Source of the DNA: Thiobacillus sp. | GTDB taxonomy: Bacteria > Pseudomonadota > Gammaproteobacteria > Burkholderiales > Thiobacillaceae | NCBI GenBank assembly: GCA_018780025.1 | Contig: JADMKH010000009.1 | Span: forward strand, 1-26,141 | Direction of reading: 5' to 3' | DNA: 26,141 bases | Shown here: positions 15,437-22,402 of the stretch, one piece after another | Numbering within the stretch: the stretch's first letter is position 1 | Layout of the letters: every line of letters begins with the position of its first letter | The notes under the pieces: generated by a model | The model's input: the letters and a program-made list of their open reading frames with translations, nothing else | Database searches by the model: none | What the model was told of the DNA's origin: nothing | Program-made: the position numbers and the translations under genes

Positions 15437-15751
15437 TCACTTGAGTCGCATGTCGTTCTTGACGGAGGTTACGCCCTTGACGCTGCGCGCAACTTCAATC
15501 GCCTTGGGGATGTCGGCAGCGGTATGTACGAAGCCGCTCAGTTGAACCACGCCCTTGAATGTCTCGACGTTGATTTCAGCAACCTTCAGGCTGGGCTCTT
15601 TTAGAATGGCCGCTTTCACCTTGGTGGTGATGACGCTGTCATCGATGTATTCGCCGGTTCCTGCGTGCTGGGAAGTTGACGCACACCCCACGACGGATAC
15701 CAGCGCGACGGCCAGAAAAGCTGCGGAAAGATACTTGCTGAATGGGTTCAT
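15437..15751 (-). CDS. BON-domain lipoprotein (OsmY-like)
   Basis: This 104-aa secreted protein carries a lipoprotein signal, MNPFSKYLSAAFLAVALVSV followed by VGC (Cys about residue 23). One BON domain spans about residues 35-104, with the signature ITTKVKAAILKEPSL, a VxLxGFV strand (VVQLSGFVHTAAD) and AIEVARSVKGVTSVKNDM. BON domains bind phospholipid; OsmY and DolP relatives protect the envelope under osmotic or outer-membrane stress. ATG 15751 has GGAG 8 nt upstream; the longer ORF start at 15775 lacks one. It lies 70 bp upstream of the yqjD-like gene and may have its own promoter. Confidence 0.92.
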   Translation of the reverse strand: MNPFSKYLSAAFLAVALVSVVGCASTSQHAGTGEYIDDSVITTKVKAAILKEPSLKVAEINVETFKGVVQLSGFVHTAADIPKAIEVARSVKGVTSVKNDMRLK

Positions 15752-15985
15752 GGTTAATACTCCAAATGTAAGCAAAACGGACTATTTGACTCTAGCCTCA
15801 AATCGACAAACCGCTACCTGTCACGATCTGATCTAGTCTTTCAGTTCAACCCGGCGGGGTTCAGTGCCTTGCCCGTGTCGATACCGTAGGGACAGCGTAG
15901 TCGCAAGAGCTGCCAGCGTCTGTGCGTTGACGAACATAGTGCGGGGTCACTGTCCGGGCTGCATCGCAAGCGCGACAGCAAATGT

Positions 15986-16285
15986 CTAGGCATCCGCAGG
16001 CTTGTGCGCAATCGGTTTTTTGGTAAACAGGTATTCATGAAGTTCTTTGGAAAACCGTGGATCCCTGCGCCGAATCCATTCCAGCACCATCGCGGCATGC
16101 TCTTTTTCCTCGTCCCGGTTGTGCTCAAGAATGGCCTTGAGCGCCATGTCCTTGCAGGCGTCCGCGCGCTGGTTGTACCAATCCACGGCTTCCAGTTCTT
16201 CCATCAAGGAAACAATCGCTCTGTGCATGTCGCGCGTTTCAGCGGACAACTCTTCTACAGGTTCGTGATAACCAACACTGGACAT
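15986..16285 (-). CDS. Encapsulated-ferritin-like (EncFtn) protein without visible cargo tag
   Basis: This 99-aa protein closely fits the encapsulated ferritin family: helix 1 HRAIVSLMEELEAVDWYNQR and helix 2 AILEHNRDEEKEHAAMVLEW. By recalled alignment to the Rhodospirillum rubrum protein, the ferroxidase ligands correspond to E30, E60 and H63. EncFtn forms a ring-shaped decamer that oxidises iron, normally inside an encapsulin shell. Known members end with a short encapsulin-docking peptide of the LTVGSLR type. Here the chain ends FTKKPIAHKPADA with no such tag, and no encapsulin gene is present in the window. Readthrough of the stop gives no tag either. GAGGGGA lies 6 nt upstream of the ATG. 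It may work free in the cytosol or with an encapsulin elsewhere. Confidence 0.9.
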   Translation of the reverse strand: MSSVGYHEPVEELSAETRDMHRAIVSLMEELEAVDWYNQRADACKDMALKAILEHNRDEEKEHAAMVLEWIRRRDPRFSKELHEYLFTKKPIAHKPADA

Positions 16286-16575
16286 TTATTTCCCCTCATG
16301 ATGATGTGATTCTTGTGCGGCGGCCTGGCGTTGATGCACGCAGACGTATCGCCGCGTGTGCGCCAGACTCACCTCCAAATGACCGGTTGCGTCCCGCCTG
16401 GTTTCCGCCATGCGGTGACGCAACCCACCCGCCAAACCGGATTCTCTTATCGTTGTGCGGCTTGCCACGGCCCCTGGATTAACAGGGACCATCGGCTTGC
16501 GCGCAGGTTCCTTCCCAGCCGCAGCCCATCTCACGGCATACGCTACGGATTGCATGGAGGCCGGTGGGTCAGGCG

Positions 16576-17388
16576 TTACGCCCTGGGCTCACCCCGCCCG
16601 TTAACGGTCACGGTGGCGCCGGGAGGTGCGCTCATCTGCATGTGATGTACCTGGCCGCGGAAGCTGTAGGTAACCTCCCAATAGTCGGGCCGGGCCTGGC
16701 TGGGCAGGTTTTCGCATCGCTGGATGTCCCGGGTGGTAACCTGCTGTCCACCAGTATTGCGGCCCACGTTGGCGCCGACTGCGGCCCCCGCGACTGCGCC
16801 GCCGGCCGTGGCAATATCCTGACCGCGTCCGCCCCCAACCTGATGGCCGAGAATGCCGCCAATGACGGCCCCGACGATCGCACCGGGCACATTGACGCGA
16901 CGACGTTCCTCAATGACTTGCTCGCTTTCGACCCAGCATCGCTGTTCGGGTGTGCCGAGCACGGCGTGAACCGAGGTGACGTTCGCCTCATACAGCCGCT
17001 CATTGTTACGTCGGCGGTAATCGTAGACGGCAACCGGAGCCGGCGCGTAACGATCATCATCAATGCTCGCACCTCGGCTAACCATGCGCACCGAAGAGAC
17101 ATGATCGTTCAAGCCCATTGCAGCCAGCGATGGATACCGGCCTGGGCGCAAAACCACGCAGTGACCCTTGAACCGGGCGGCCTCGCACACCTCCCAGCGA
17201 TCGCTTTGCACCTCGGCCGAGGCGGCGTGATTATCCAGGCCGCTGCGACTGAAATTGCCTATCTGTTTTTCCGTGGTGAAAGCGCGGCCCTGAAAGCTTT
17301 CGTATTCATAAAAAGTGACCTCGGCAGCCGCGTGCGTGGCGAAAGCCACACCGACTCCAGTCAGGATGTTTCTCAAAAGCGTATTCAT
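16576..17388 (-). CDS. Beta/gamma-crystallin-like protein with glycine-zipper 2TM domain
   Basis: This is a 270-aa exported protein. The signal peptide is residues ~1-22 (TGVGVAFATHAAA before EVTFYEY). Residues ~23-105 form a beta/gamma-crystallin motif pair (VTFYEYESFQGRAF, GHCVVLRPGRYPSLAAMG, DHVSSVRMV). A linker with Tyr/Arg-rich DDDRYAPAPVAVYDYRRRNN follows. The glycine-zipper segment (GAIVGAVIGGILGHQVGG, then GGAVAGAAVGANVG) could insert in the outer membrane. The C-terminus contains YWEVTYSFRGQVHHMQM, typical of Rickettsia 17-kDa-antigen-like proteins. ATG 17388 (MNTLLRN) follows CAGGGA; the ORF extends to 17523, but that upstream part is not protein-like. It is probably an envelope stress or structural protein. 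Confidence 0.88.
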   Translation of the reverse strand: MNTLLRNILTGVGVAFATHAAAEVTFYEYESFQGRAFTTEKQIGNFSRSGLDNHAASAEVQSDRWEVCEAARFKGHCVVLRPGRYPSLAAMGLNDHVSSVRMVSRGASIDDDRYAPAPVAVYDYRRRNNERLYEANVTSVHAVLGTPEQRCWVESEQVIEERRRVNVPGAIVGAVIGGILGHQVGGGRGQDIATAGGAVAGAAVGANVGRNTGGQQVTTRDIQRCENLPSQARPDYWEVTYSFRGQVHHMQMSAPPGATVTVNGRGEPRA

Positions 17389-17866
17389 TGATATTCCCTG
17401 TAAGAAATTATGTAGATCGAAGGCCGGCTCGGGCCGGAAATACTGTGGAATCACGGCCGCCCGCCTTGAGGATGCAAATCCTCGCTTTGTGGCATTCAGG
17501 CGTGCCGCGCTCCGAGTGATCAATATGGCGGACCATCAAGCCGAAGTCTGTACGGGTCCGCACATAGCAAAATCACCCGCCCTCCCGACCCAATAACTGG
17601 CGCGCTGCGGAACAGAACCGGCTCAGCATCGCCGCGTTGCAGAACCCCACCCGCCAGGGTGATTTCACGACGCTGCCCGGGCATGAAACAAATGCCGAAA
17701 ATGCCGCCACGAAAACTTTCTGCTGTGTTCGCCAGCGCACGGAACTGCGCCTGGCATGCGCCTATGGTGTAGCCATCGGACAGGGCATGCCAATGCCGTT
17801 CCGGTCTGTTCGCGGTGGGGTCAAAGCCATCCGCACCCCTCTACTACAACCTTAAAAGGATTTTCC
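17389..17866. other. Divergent intergenic region, 478 bp
   Basis: This lies between the divergently read crystallin-like and collagen-like genes and must hold both promoters. No convincing sigma-70 pair was found. AAATCACCC (from 17570) is repeated inverted as GGGTGATTT (17657-17665), and CACCCGCC occurs directly at about 17574 and 17648. ORFs here have no ribosome-binding site and low-complexity translations. Confidence 0.4.
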
Positions 17867-18127
17867 ATGAACCGTTCGATACTGATTTCAGCGCTCCTCG
17901 CAACCCTGAGCCTGGCTGCCTGCGACAAGCCCACCATCGTTACTGTGCCGGCCACGCCGGTTGCGGTTCCCGGCCCCGCAGGTCCCCAGGGCGAGACCGG
18001 TAGCCAGGGTTCAACCGGCTACCAGGGCGCGACCGGTGAACAGGGTGCAACGGGCTATCAGGGCAAGACCGGCGCGACCGGCGATTCCACCACGGTGATC
18101 GTGGTGCCGGCCGAGCCTGCCAACTAA
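17867..18127 (+). CDS. Collagen-like lipoprotein, 86 aa
   Basis: The signal peptide MNRSILISALLATLSLAAC has a good lipobox, with Cys19 as lipidation site. Residues 36-74 are 13 uninterrupted Gly-X-Y triplets (GPA GPQ GET GSQ GST GYQ and so on), a bacterial collagen-like segment able to form a triple helix. It is flanked by similar Val/Pro strands (IVTVPATP before, VIVVPAEP after). No C-terminal trimerisation domain is visible, so the strands may trimerise through the lipid-anchored end or the Val/Pro segments. ATG 17867 follows AAAAGGA. It forms a pair with the 52-aa gene 27 bp downstream. Role unknown; surface lipoprotein is inferred. Confidence 0.88.
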   Translation: MNRSILISALLATLSLAACDKPTIVTVPATPVAVPGPAGPQGETGSQGSTGYQGATGEQGATGYQGKTGATGDSTTVIVVPAEPAN

Positions 18128-18154
18128 TTTCACTCACCCCTCAAGGAGAGCCCC

Positions 18155-18313
18155 ATGGGTTTGGGAACCATACTGTTGATTGTTCTGATCCTGATGCTGA
18201 TCGGTGTCATCCCGACCTGGCCGCACAGCAGGAGCTGGGGCTATGGTCCCAGTGGCGGATTGGGTTTGGTCGTAATCATCCTCATTATTCTGCTGCTGAT
18301 GGGCCGACTATGA
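18155..18313 (+). CDS. DUF3309 family small membrane protein, 52 aa
   Basis: ATG 18155, with AAGGAGAG about 6 nt upstream, opens a 52-codon frame: MGLGTILLIVLILMLIGVI, then PTWPHSRSWGYGPSGG, then a second hydrophobic segment ending MGRL. The central Pro-Thr-Trp-Pro-His-Ser-x-Ser-Trp-Gly-Tyr block is diagnostic of DUF3309. There are two membrane helices joined by a short conserved turn. Function is unknown; members occur in stress-type gene sets of proteobacteria. It is likely co-transcribed with the collagen-like lipoprotein and followed by a strong hairpin at 18366-18400. Confidence 0.93.
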   Translation: MGLGTILLIVLILMLIGVIPTWPHSRSWGYGPSGGLGLVVIILIILLLMGRL

Positions 18314-18365
18314 CGGGTGACGGATCGCAGCACGCGCGCTCACACTGATGTGACCGCGCGCGCTG

Positions 18366-18403
18366 TTGATGGCGGGTTGATTGCGGCAGCCCGCCATCAA
18401 TCT
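18366..18403. terminator. Bidirectional terminator-like hairpin
   Basis: TTGATGGCGGG (18366-18376) and CCCGCCATCAA (18390-18400) are perfect 11-bp inverted repeats around a 13-nt loop. It lies between the convergent DUF3309 and AsmA genes. T-rich tails are short (TCTGT on plus, CAGCG side on minus), so it may act mainly as an mRNA 3'-end stabiliser. Confidence 0.6.
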
Positions 18404-18507
18404 GTCCAACCGGGCCCATATCGGCCAACACTTTGCGCAGGCCCGCCTGCTGGCATCTGCACCGTCTCCTGCCTGACCAGACCGGCTATCCACGGATAGC
18501 AAACCCC

Positions 18508-19935
18508 TTACATCGGCGACGCGACCGAACCCGCGTAGAACACTTCGCACGCGCCGCCGGGAAAGAGGCTTTCAACCTGCCTGAACAGCTTGACCACCGG
18601 CCCGCTGAGCGACGTGATAACGCCCGGATTTTCAACCACCGGTTTTTTGAAGGCGCCCTGGAGGGTTTGCTTCGCCCTGACGCAGCCCCTGGTGTCGATC
18701 AAGGCCACGGTCACATTGTCGAACCGCTCATTGACGAAATCGAGCCTGCCCTTGAGGGCAACCCGGTTCTGCTTCGTCGCCATGGCCACATCCTGCGCCT
18801 GCGCCACGCCGCGCTCGACTATCCAGTCGGAGACGAGCGTCCGGATCTCGCTGCGGCCCTCCGATCCCTGAAAGTTGCTCGCAAAGTTGTAGCCTTTGGT
18901 AACCGCCAGACCGGCCGGCCCGGCAAGGAGAAGCGCGGCCACGTCCACGAGATTGAAGTTTTGACTCGATTCATACCGGGCGAACGCCCGATCGAGATCG
19001 CGGCCATTGAGGATGAGGTGCTTGCCGCGCAGCGAGATCTGCCCCTGCGCGGTCTGTCTCAATTCGTTCACGGTTTTCCCCTGCATCGACAGGTTCGCGG
19101 AAAAATCCATCGGCCCTTCTGCAATCTTCTGCGGCGCAAGGTGCTTGAGGAATGCCTCGATGCGGAACGGTGAAAGCGAATAGCGAACGTGGTAAAGAGG
19201 AACCGCGCCGGTAAAACTCGCCCGGATGCTGCCCGAACCCTGCCCATCGAAAACGCGCATCGTGACCGGCTTGAAATCGAACACCCCGCGCTGCCCGGAA
19301 ACCGAAAACCGCAGGCCGGACGCGGCATAGTCCCGGGTCCGGATCGCTCCGCAGGCGGCTTCCGCAGTGAAGGATAGATTCTTCATGATGCCCGGACGAT
19401 TCCTGTCCGTAAGCTGCAACCGGCTCACGTCCAGGCTGCAGTCACCCGCCTCGAACCCTCTCCCGGATTGCTTGTCCACGTAGCGGAACGTCCCGCCTGA
19501 AAGGGATATTTTTGCCAGGTTCAGGTCAGGGAGCGTGCCCCGGGCCGTCGCTGATTGCTCGAAGTTGAACCTGCCATCGCGGTCTCGCTCGATGAAGACC
19601 CTCGGGTGTTCAAGCGCAATCGCCTCGACCTGCACGCGCCTGTGGAGCAGGCTGAGGAAGTCTATCCCTATTCTGGCCTCCCTTGCGGTGGCGACCTCCG
19701 TCCCCCGGTTGCGGATGTGCACGTCCTCCAGGGTGACCCGCAAGCCTGGAAAAAGACCAACGCCCAGACGTCCGCCGACCTTGACCTCCATCCCGAAAAT
19801 TTCCGAGACAGCCGCTTCAAATCGGGGCTTGAAGGCGTTGGCGTCCAGAAAAACCAGCAGGGCGATCGCGGCAAGAACAAGCAGGCCGATGAACGCGCCG
19901 ATGGCAAAGCGTATGGTTTTAAGTGCTGCTGACAT
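18508..19935 (-). CDS. AsmA family protein
   Basis: This 475-aa protein has an N-terminal membrane anchor (residues ~9-31, FAIGAFIGLLVLAAIALLVFL). The AsmA domain start follows, with DANAFKPRFEAAVSEIFGMEVKVGGRL and LFPGLRVTLEDVHIRN. The C-terminal half (around residues 270-450) has the AsmA_2-type repeats, including FSANLSMQGKTVNELRQTAQGQISLRG. AsmA-like proteins are periplasmic bridge-like or outer-membrane-biogenesis factors anchored in the inner membrane. The ATG at 19935 has no proper ribosome-binding site and overlaps by 17 bp the end of a 37-codon ORF with a strong one, which suggests coupled translation. It ends CEVFYAGSVASPM, facing a terminator hairpin. Confidence 0.9.
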   Translation of the reverse strand: MSAALKTIRFAIGAFIGLLVLAAIALLVFLDANAFKPRFEAAVSEIFGMEVKVGGRLGVGLFPGLRVTLEDVHIRNRGTEVATAREARIGIDFLSLLHRRVQVEAIALEHPRVFIERDRDGRFNFEQSATARGTLPDLNLAKISLSGGTFRYVDKQSGRGFEAGDCSLDVSRLQLTDRNRPGIMKNLSFTAEAACGAIRTRDYAASGLRFSVSGQRGVFDFKPVTMRVFDGQGSGSIRASFTGAVPLYHVRYSLSPFRIEAFLKHLAPQKIAEGPMDFSANLSMQGKTVNELRQTAQGQISLRGKHLILNGRDLDRAFARYESSQNFNLVDVAALLLAGPAGLAVTKGYNFASNFQGSEGRSEIRTLVSDWIVERGVAQAQDVAMATKQNRVALKGRLDFVNERFDNVTVALIDTRGCVRAKQTLQGAFKKPVVENPGVITSLSGPVVKLFRQVESLFPGGACEVFYAGSVASPM

Positions 19936-20032
19936 GCGGGAGTCCGATCCCGATGCTCACCTGCGTCGCGGCAGAAGCCAGCGGGGACATCAGCACCCCC
20001 AGCACGAGTATGACATTGCGCGTTTTAAACAT
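19919..20032 (-). CDS. 37-aa ORF overlapping the start of AsmA; possible leader peptide or gene remnant
   Basis: ATG 20032 is preceded by a near-perfect GGAGGT site 6 nt upstream. The frame encodes MFKTRNVILVLGVLMSPLAS, then AATQVSIGIGLPHVSST, and stops 17 bases inside the AsmA gene. The first 22 residues are a good Sec signal peptide with a cleavage site after SAA or ASA. The short mature part TQVSIGIGLP resembles the start of the secreted protein at 21088-21525 (ADVGVSISIGDPG). It may be a translated leader that delivers ribosomes to the AsmA start, or a truncated copy of that secreted family. The strong ribosome-binding site argues it is translated. Confidence 0.6.
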   Translation of the reverse strand: MFKTRNVILVLGVLMSPLASAATQVSIGIGLPHVSST

Positions 20033-20144
20033 GATGTGACCTCCAGTTAAACAACCCGGCTTGCCGTCATCGTTGACCGCCATTTCCGGGTGGGGACGGC
20101 TTCGACCGCCTGTCCAGCGGCGTCCTGTAAACAGGCGAAGCCAC

Positions 20145-20282
20145 TCAGCGCCGGATAAGGCGCAGCAGGATCACCACAACCGCGATGACCAGAAGAATGT
20201 GAATGAATCCACCCAGGGTGTACGCGGATACCAGACCCAGTAACCACAGGATGATCAGGATGACGGCAATCGTTTCAAGCAT
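20145..20282 (-). CDS. lmo0937-type small membrane protein, 45 aa
   Basis: ATG 20282, with GGAGTG 7 nt upstream, opens 45 codons: MLETIAVILIILWLLGLVSA, then YTLGGFIHILLVIAVVVILL, then RLIRR. It has two membrane helices joined by a Tyr-Thr-x-Gly-Gly turn. This is the pattern of the lmo0937 family of small membrane proteins, common in bacteria and of unknown function. It lies 112 bp upstream of the 37-aa ORF and AsmA and may share a transcript. Downstream, CGCCTGT (20107-20113) and ACAGGCG (20131-20137) form a weak hairpin. Confidence 0.88.
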   Translation of the reverse strand: MLETIAVILIILWLLGLVSAYTLGGFIHILLVIAVVVILLRLIRR

Positions 20283-20691
20283 GTTTTTCACTCCTATTTA
20301 ATTTACTAAAACCACATTAAAAATGTCCTCAGGACGAAGTGTCCATTGCAGCACAACCGAAATTCCGTATTCGCGTTTCAAGCGGCTTGGGCCAGCAGCC
20401 AGGGCCATCGCCTCAATACGCCGCCGGTTTCTACCGGTCGCCATTGCCCCGGTTGGGGTTGCCAGGGGACGCAGGTACGTCGGACTTGCCGCCATCGCGG
20501 CGGAATCCTGCTGCCCGCACAGCACACCGCGTCACGCGGTTCACTGATCACGCGCATCTTCCGGGCGCTGTCCCTCTTGATTATTTTCAACCGCACAGCA
20601 CCGCTAACGCGGGCGCTGCACCGATCCACACCGGAAAATGCGCCGTCTTGCCCAGGTCGTACCGGTATGCCGCTACGCGCAATATCAGTAT
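20283..20691. other. Non-coding stretch, ~410 bp
   Basis: ORFs occur in several frames, but none has a ribosome-binding site with protein-like composition, and they overlap one another. I see only short GC-rich hairpins. The promoter of the minus-strand lmo0937-type gene should lie near 20290-20340, an AT-rich patch. Nothing further is supported. Confidence 0.4.
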
Positions 20692-20821
20692 TATTGATCC
20701 GGCATCCTTTATCCGAGAGAGGGAGTAGGTCGGCAATACTTTGCCGACAGCCCGCAGCGTGCGTCGGCAAAGTATTGCCGACCTACACATGCAATCCTGT
20801 TTAATGCATGCCGGATCAATA
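20692..20821. mobile_element. Nested palindromic element (MITE/REP-like), 130 bp
   Basis: The ends are a perfect 14-bp terminal inverted repeat: TATTGATCCGGCAT (20692-20705) and its complement (20808-20821). Inside lies a perfect 24-bp inverted repeat (20725-20748 and 20763-20786) around a 14-nt loop; it begins with GTAGGTCGG and is able to fold into a long hairpin. A GTAG head plus palindrome is typical of REP sequences mobilised by TnpA-REP (RAYT) proteins. The outer repeat suggests a MITE or an older palindrome into which the REP hairpin inserted. It encodes nothing, and no transposase is in the window. Confidence 0.75.
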
Positions 20822-20929
20822 GTAGAGAAATACGCCCAAAACCAAATCCGTTCCGTTCGCCATCGCACATAACGCGATATTTCGTTGGAAGCAGCTTGAT
20901 CCCCCCTGATCCCGGGTAGGGCAGAAACG

Positions 20930-20970
20930 ACAAGGCCAGAAGCGATTACCCCGCTTCTGGCCTTGTTTTG
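20930..20970. terminator. Strong rho-independent-type terminator, possibly bidirectional
   Basis: ACAAGGCCAGAAGC (20930-20943) and GCTTCTGGCCTTGT (20953-20966) are perfect 14-bp arms with a 9-nt loop. TTTG follows on plus and GTTT on minus. It should end the minus-strand transcript of the secreted-protein gene (stop at 21088), although 120 bp of non-coding DNA lie between. Confidence 0.7.
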
Positions 20971-21087
20971 TCGTGCGTGAATGTGTGCGGAGCGGGCGTC
21001 TGCGTCAACAATGCGATGAACCGGCGATACGCTTGAAAAGCCTGTTCGCGATCACACGCAGAAGCAGACAGCTACACCCATACCGTA

Positions 21088-21525
21088 TTAATGCCGGCCA
21101 TTATTCCGATCGTGGCCGTGCCCGTGGCTGTCGTTTCGATCCTTCTGAGGCTTATCGCGGCGCTCTTCATGACGATTACTCCGGCGATCATCATGGCGTT
21201 CCTGGTAACGCGGGACGTACACCTGGTTGTACCAGCTGTCCTGAACAAAATAGACCCGCTCGCCGCAGGCATCATATTTACCGCAGTGTTTGCGCCAGTT
21301 CTTCGCGGGGCCGGGGGGCACATGCAGATAGATCGGCTCTCGTGCCGCTTCCCGATAAATCACACGCGGCTCGCTATAAACCAGTCGCGGCCGGGGATAG
21401 TCGCCGATGTCGATGCGGCCATAGAAGCCGGGGTCGCCGATGCTGATCGACACGCCGACATCGGCCGCGAGTGCCGGGGAGGCTGCGGCGATGGTGAGTG
21501 CTGCTGCAATGAGTAAACGTTTCAT
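21088..21525 (-). CDS. Secreted basic, His-rich-tailed protein, hypothetical
   Basis: This 145-aa protein has a clear signal peptide, MKRLLIAAALTIAAASPALA, cleaved before ADVGVSISIG. The mature part contains GFYGRIDIGDYPRPRLVY, PIYLHVPPGPAKNWRKHC and a YDACGERVYFV segment with two Cys able to form a disulfide (HCGKYDACG). The C-terminal ~40 residues are a disordered Arg/Asp/His tail ending HGHGHDRNNGRH, a plausible metal-binding or polyanion-binding region. Similar periplasmic proteins are common in betaproteobacteria and have no known function. AGGAG lies about 7 nt upstream of the ATG. A short relative of its N-terminus may exist at 19919-20032. Confidence 0.82.
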   Translation of the reverse strand: MKRLLIAAALTIAAASPALAADVGVSISIGDPGFYGRIDIGDYPRPRLVYSEPRVIYREAAREPIYLHVPPGPAKNWRKHCGKYDACGERVYFVQDSWYNQVYVPRYQERHDDRRSNRHEERRDKPQKDRNDSHGHGHDRNNGRH

Positions 21526-21870
21526 ATTAGTTCTCCTGTTGTTAAAAATCCTGCCTGACGCACAGATTCCCTACCTGGCCCTTGAACTGCTTCCAGTTGC
21601 CTGCTGCAATATTCCAATTCATTTCAGACGCCTTCCGCTCGTCACCCAGTTGGAGAAATTTCCAGTCGAGCCCTTCTCATCCGTCCCCACCGCTTGAACG
21701 CAAACCGTGTGGCAACAAACCGGGCGTGTTGACGAAAGTCCCGAATTTGAATCCAAGCTTAATCGCTTCCAAATATACCGTCGGTACGGTGGCGCACACA
21801 ATACATCCGCAATTTCTGGTGTCGCGAACCGGAACAGGATGACGGTCCCAGAGACCATCCTGACCTGGTG
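21526..21870. other. Intergenic region, 345 bp, no gene seen
   Basis: This is the upstream region of the secreted-protein gene and the downstream end of the signalling operon. The overlapping short ORFs lack ribosome-binding sites. GGTCCCAGAGACCATCC near 21843 contains a short inverted repeat (GGTC/GACC), a weak end-of-operon hairpin. No clear promoter was identified. Confidence 0.35.
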
Positions 21871-22371
21871 CTAATGCGCCGTTTGCTGCCGCACATGCTC
21901 GGCCCGTTTCATCTCGACATAAGTCCGCCGATACATCTCGTGCAACTGCCGCGGATACCGCTCGGCAGCCGTAAACCAGTTCTGCAAGCGTTTCTCGAAT
22001 CGCACGGCCGGCGCGGTGCGGGTCGCCCCCAGGAAACTATCGATTGCGAGGTAATAACGCATCGTGTTGCGCTCCATCAGGCCACGCACTCCACGGATAT
22101 AGTCGGGCTTGCCATCGGCCTGCTTGCCGATCACGGTGAATCCCACTTTGTGGCTGCCGACAGTCCCGAGATAGGTCTGCATGGCCAGCCGTCCGGAAAT
22201 ATTGATGGCGTAGGAATACGTCAGATGCAAAAAAAATTTGGCGTTCGGGAAGGCCACGGCTTCCAGCCGGATAATAAAATCGCTGGTGCCCAGTGGGCCG
22301 TCCCTGGCGTTGAGGTTGATTTCAAAATACTCCGGTGTCGCCGTGGCAACGCTATAGTTGAATTCGACCAT
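21871..22371 (-). CDS. Hypothetical protein, possibly 5'-truncated
   Basis: About 166 aa from ATG 22371. I recognise conserved betaproteobacterial features but no named function: GPLGTSDFIIRLEAV, FFLHLTYSYAINISGRLAMQ, a GVRGLMERNTMRYYLAIDSF block, and a C-terminal amphipathic part ending MKRAEHVRQQTAH. The alternating strands followed by helices would fit a lipid- or ligand-binding helix-grip (SRPBCC-like) fold; this is inference. The start is doubtful: no ribosome-binding site precedes 22371, a TTG lies one codon earlier, and the open frame continues to 22521 through the end of the Crp-like gene. It begins inside a beta-strand pattern without a signal peptide, so loss of the true N-terminus is possible. 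It is the last gene of the signalling operon. Confidence 0.6.
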   Translation of the reverse strand: MVEFNYSVATATPEYFEINLNARDGPLGTSDFIIRLEAVAFPNAKFFLHLTYSYAINISGRLAMQTYLGTVGSHKVGFTVIGKQADGKPDYIRGVRGLMERNTMRYYLAIDSFLGATRTAPAVRFEKRLQNWFTAAERYPRQLHEMYRRTYVEMKRAEHVRQQTAH

Positions 22372-22402
22372 CAACTGAAAAACCAGGGGGGCTGATTGGC
22401 GG

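Noticed and set aside
15841..16128. Possible cargo-tag extension of the ferritin in another frame
   Set aside because: The alternative frame and the readthrough sequence were examined for an LTVGSLR-like peptide; none was found, and the frame has no link to the ferritin reading frame.
16564..17391. 275-codon plus-strand ORF opposite the crystallin-like gene
   Set aside because: No ribosome-binding site and no family pattern; the minus strand has a signal peptide, crystallin motifs and a glycine zipper.
17389..17866. Inverted repeat AAATCACCC / GGGTGATTT as an operator
   Set aside because: The arms are about 80 bp apart with no supporting second site; reported only as a note in the intergenic feature.
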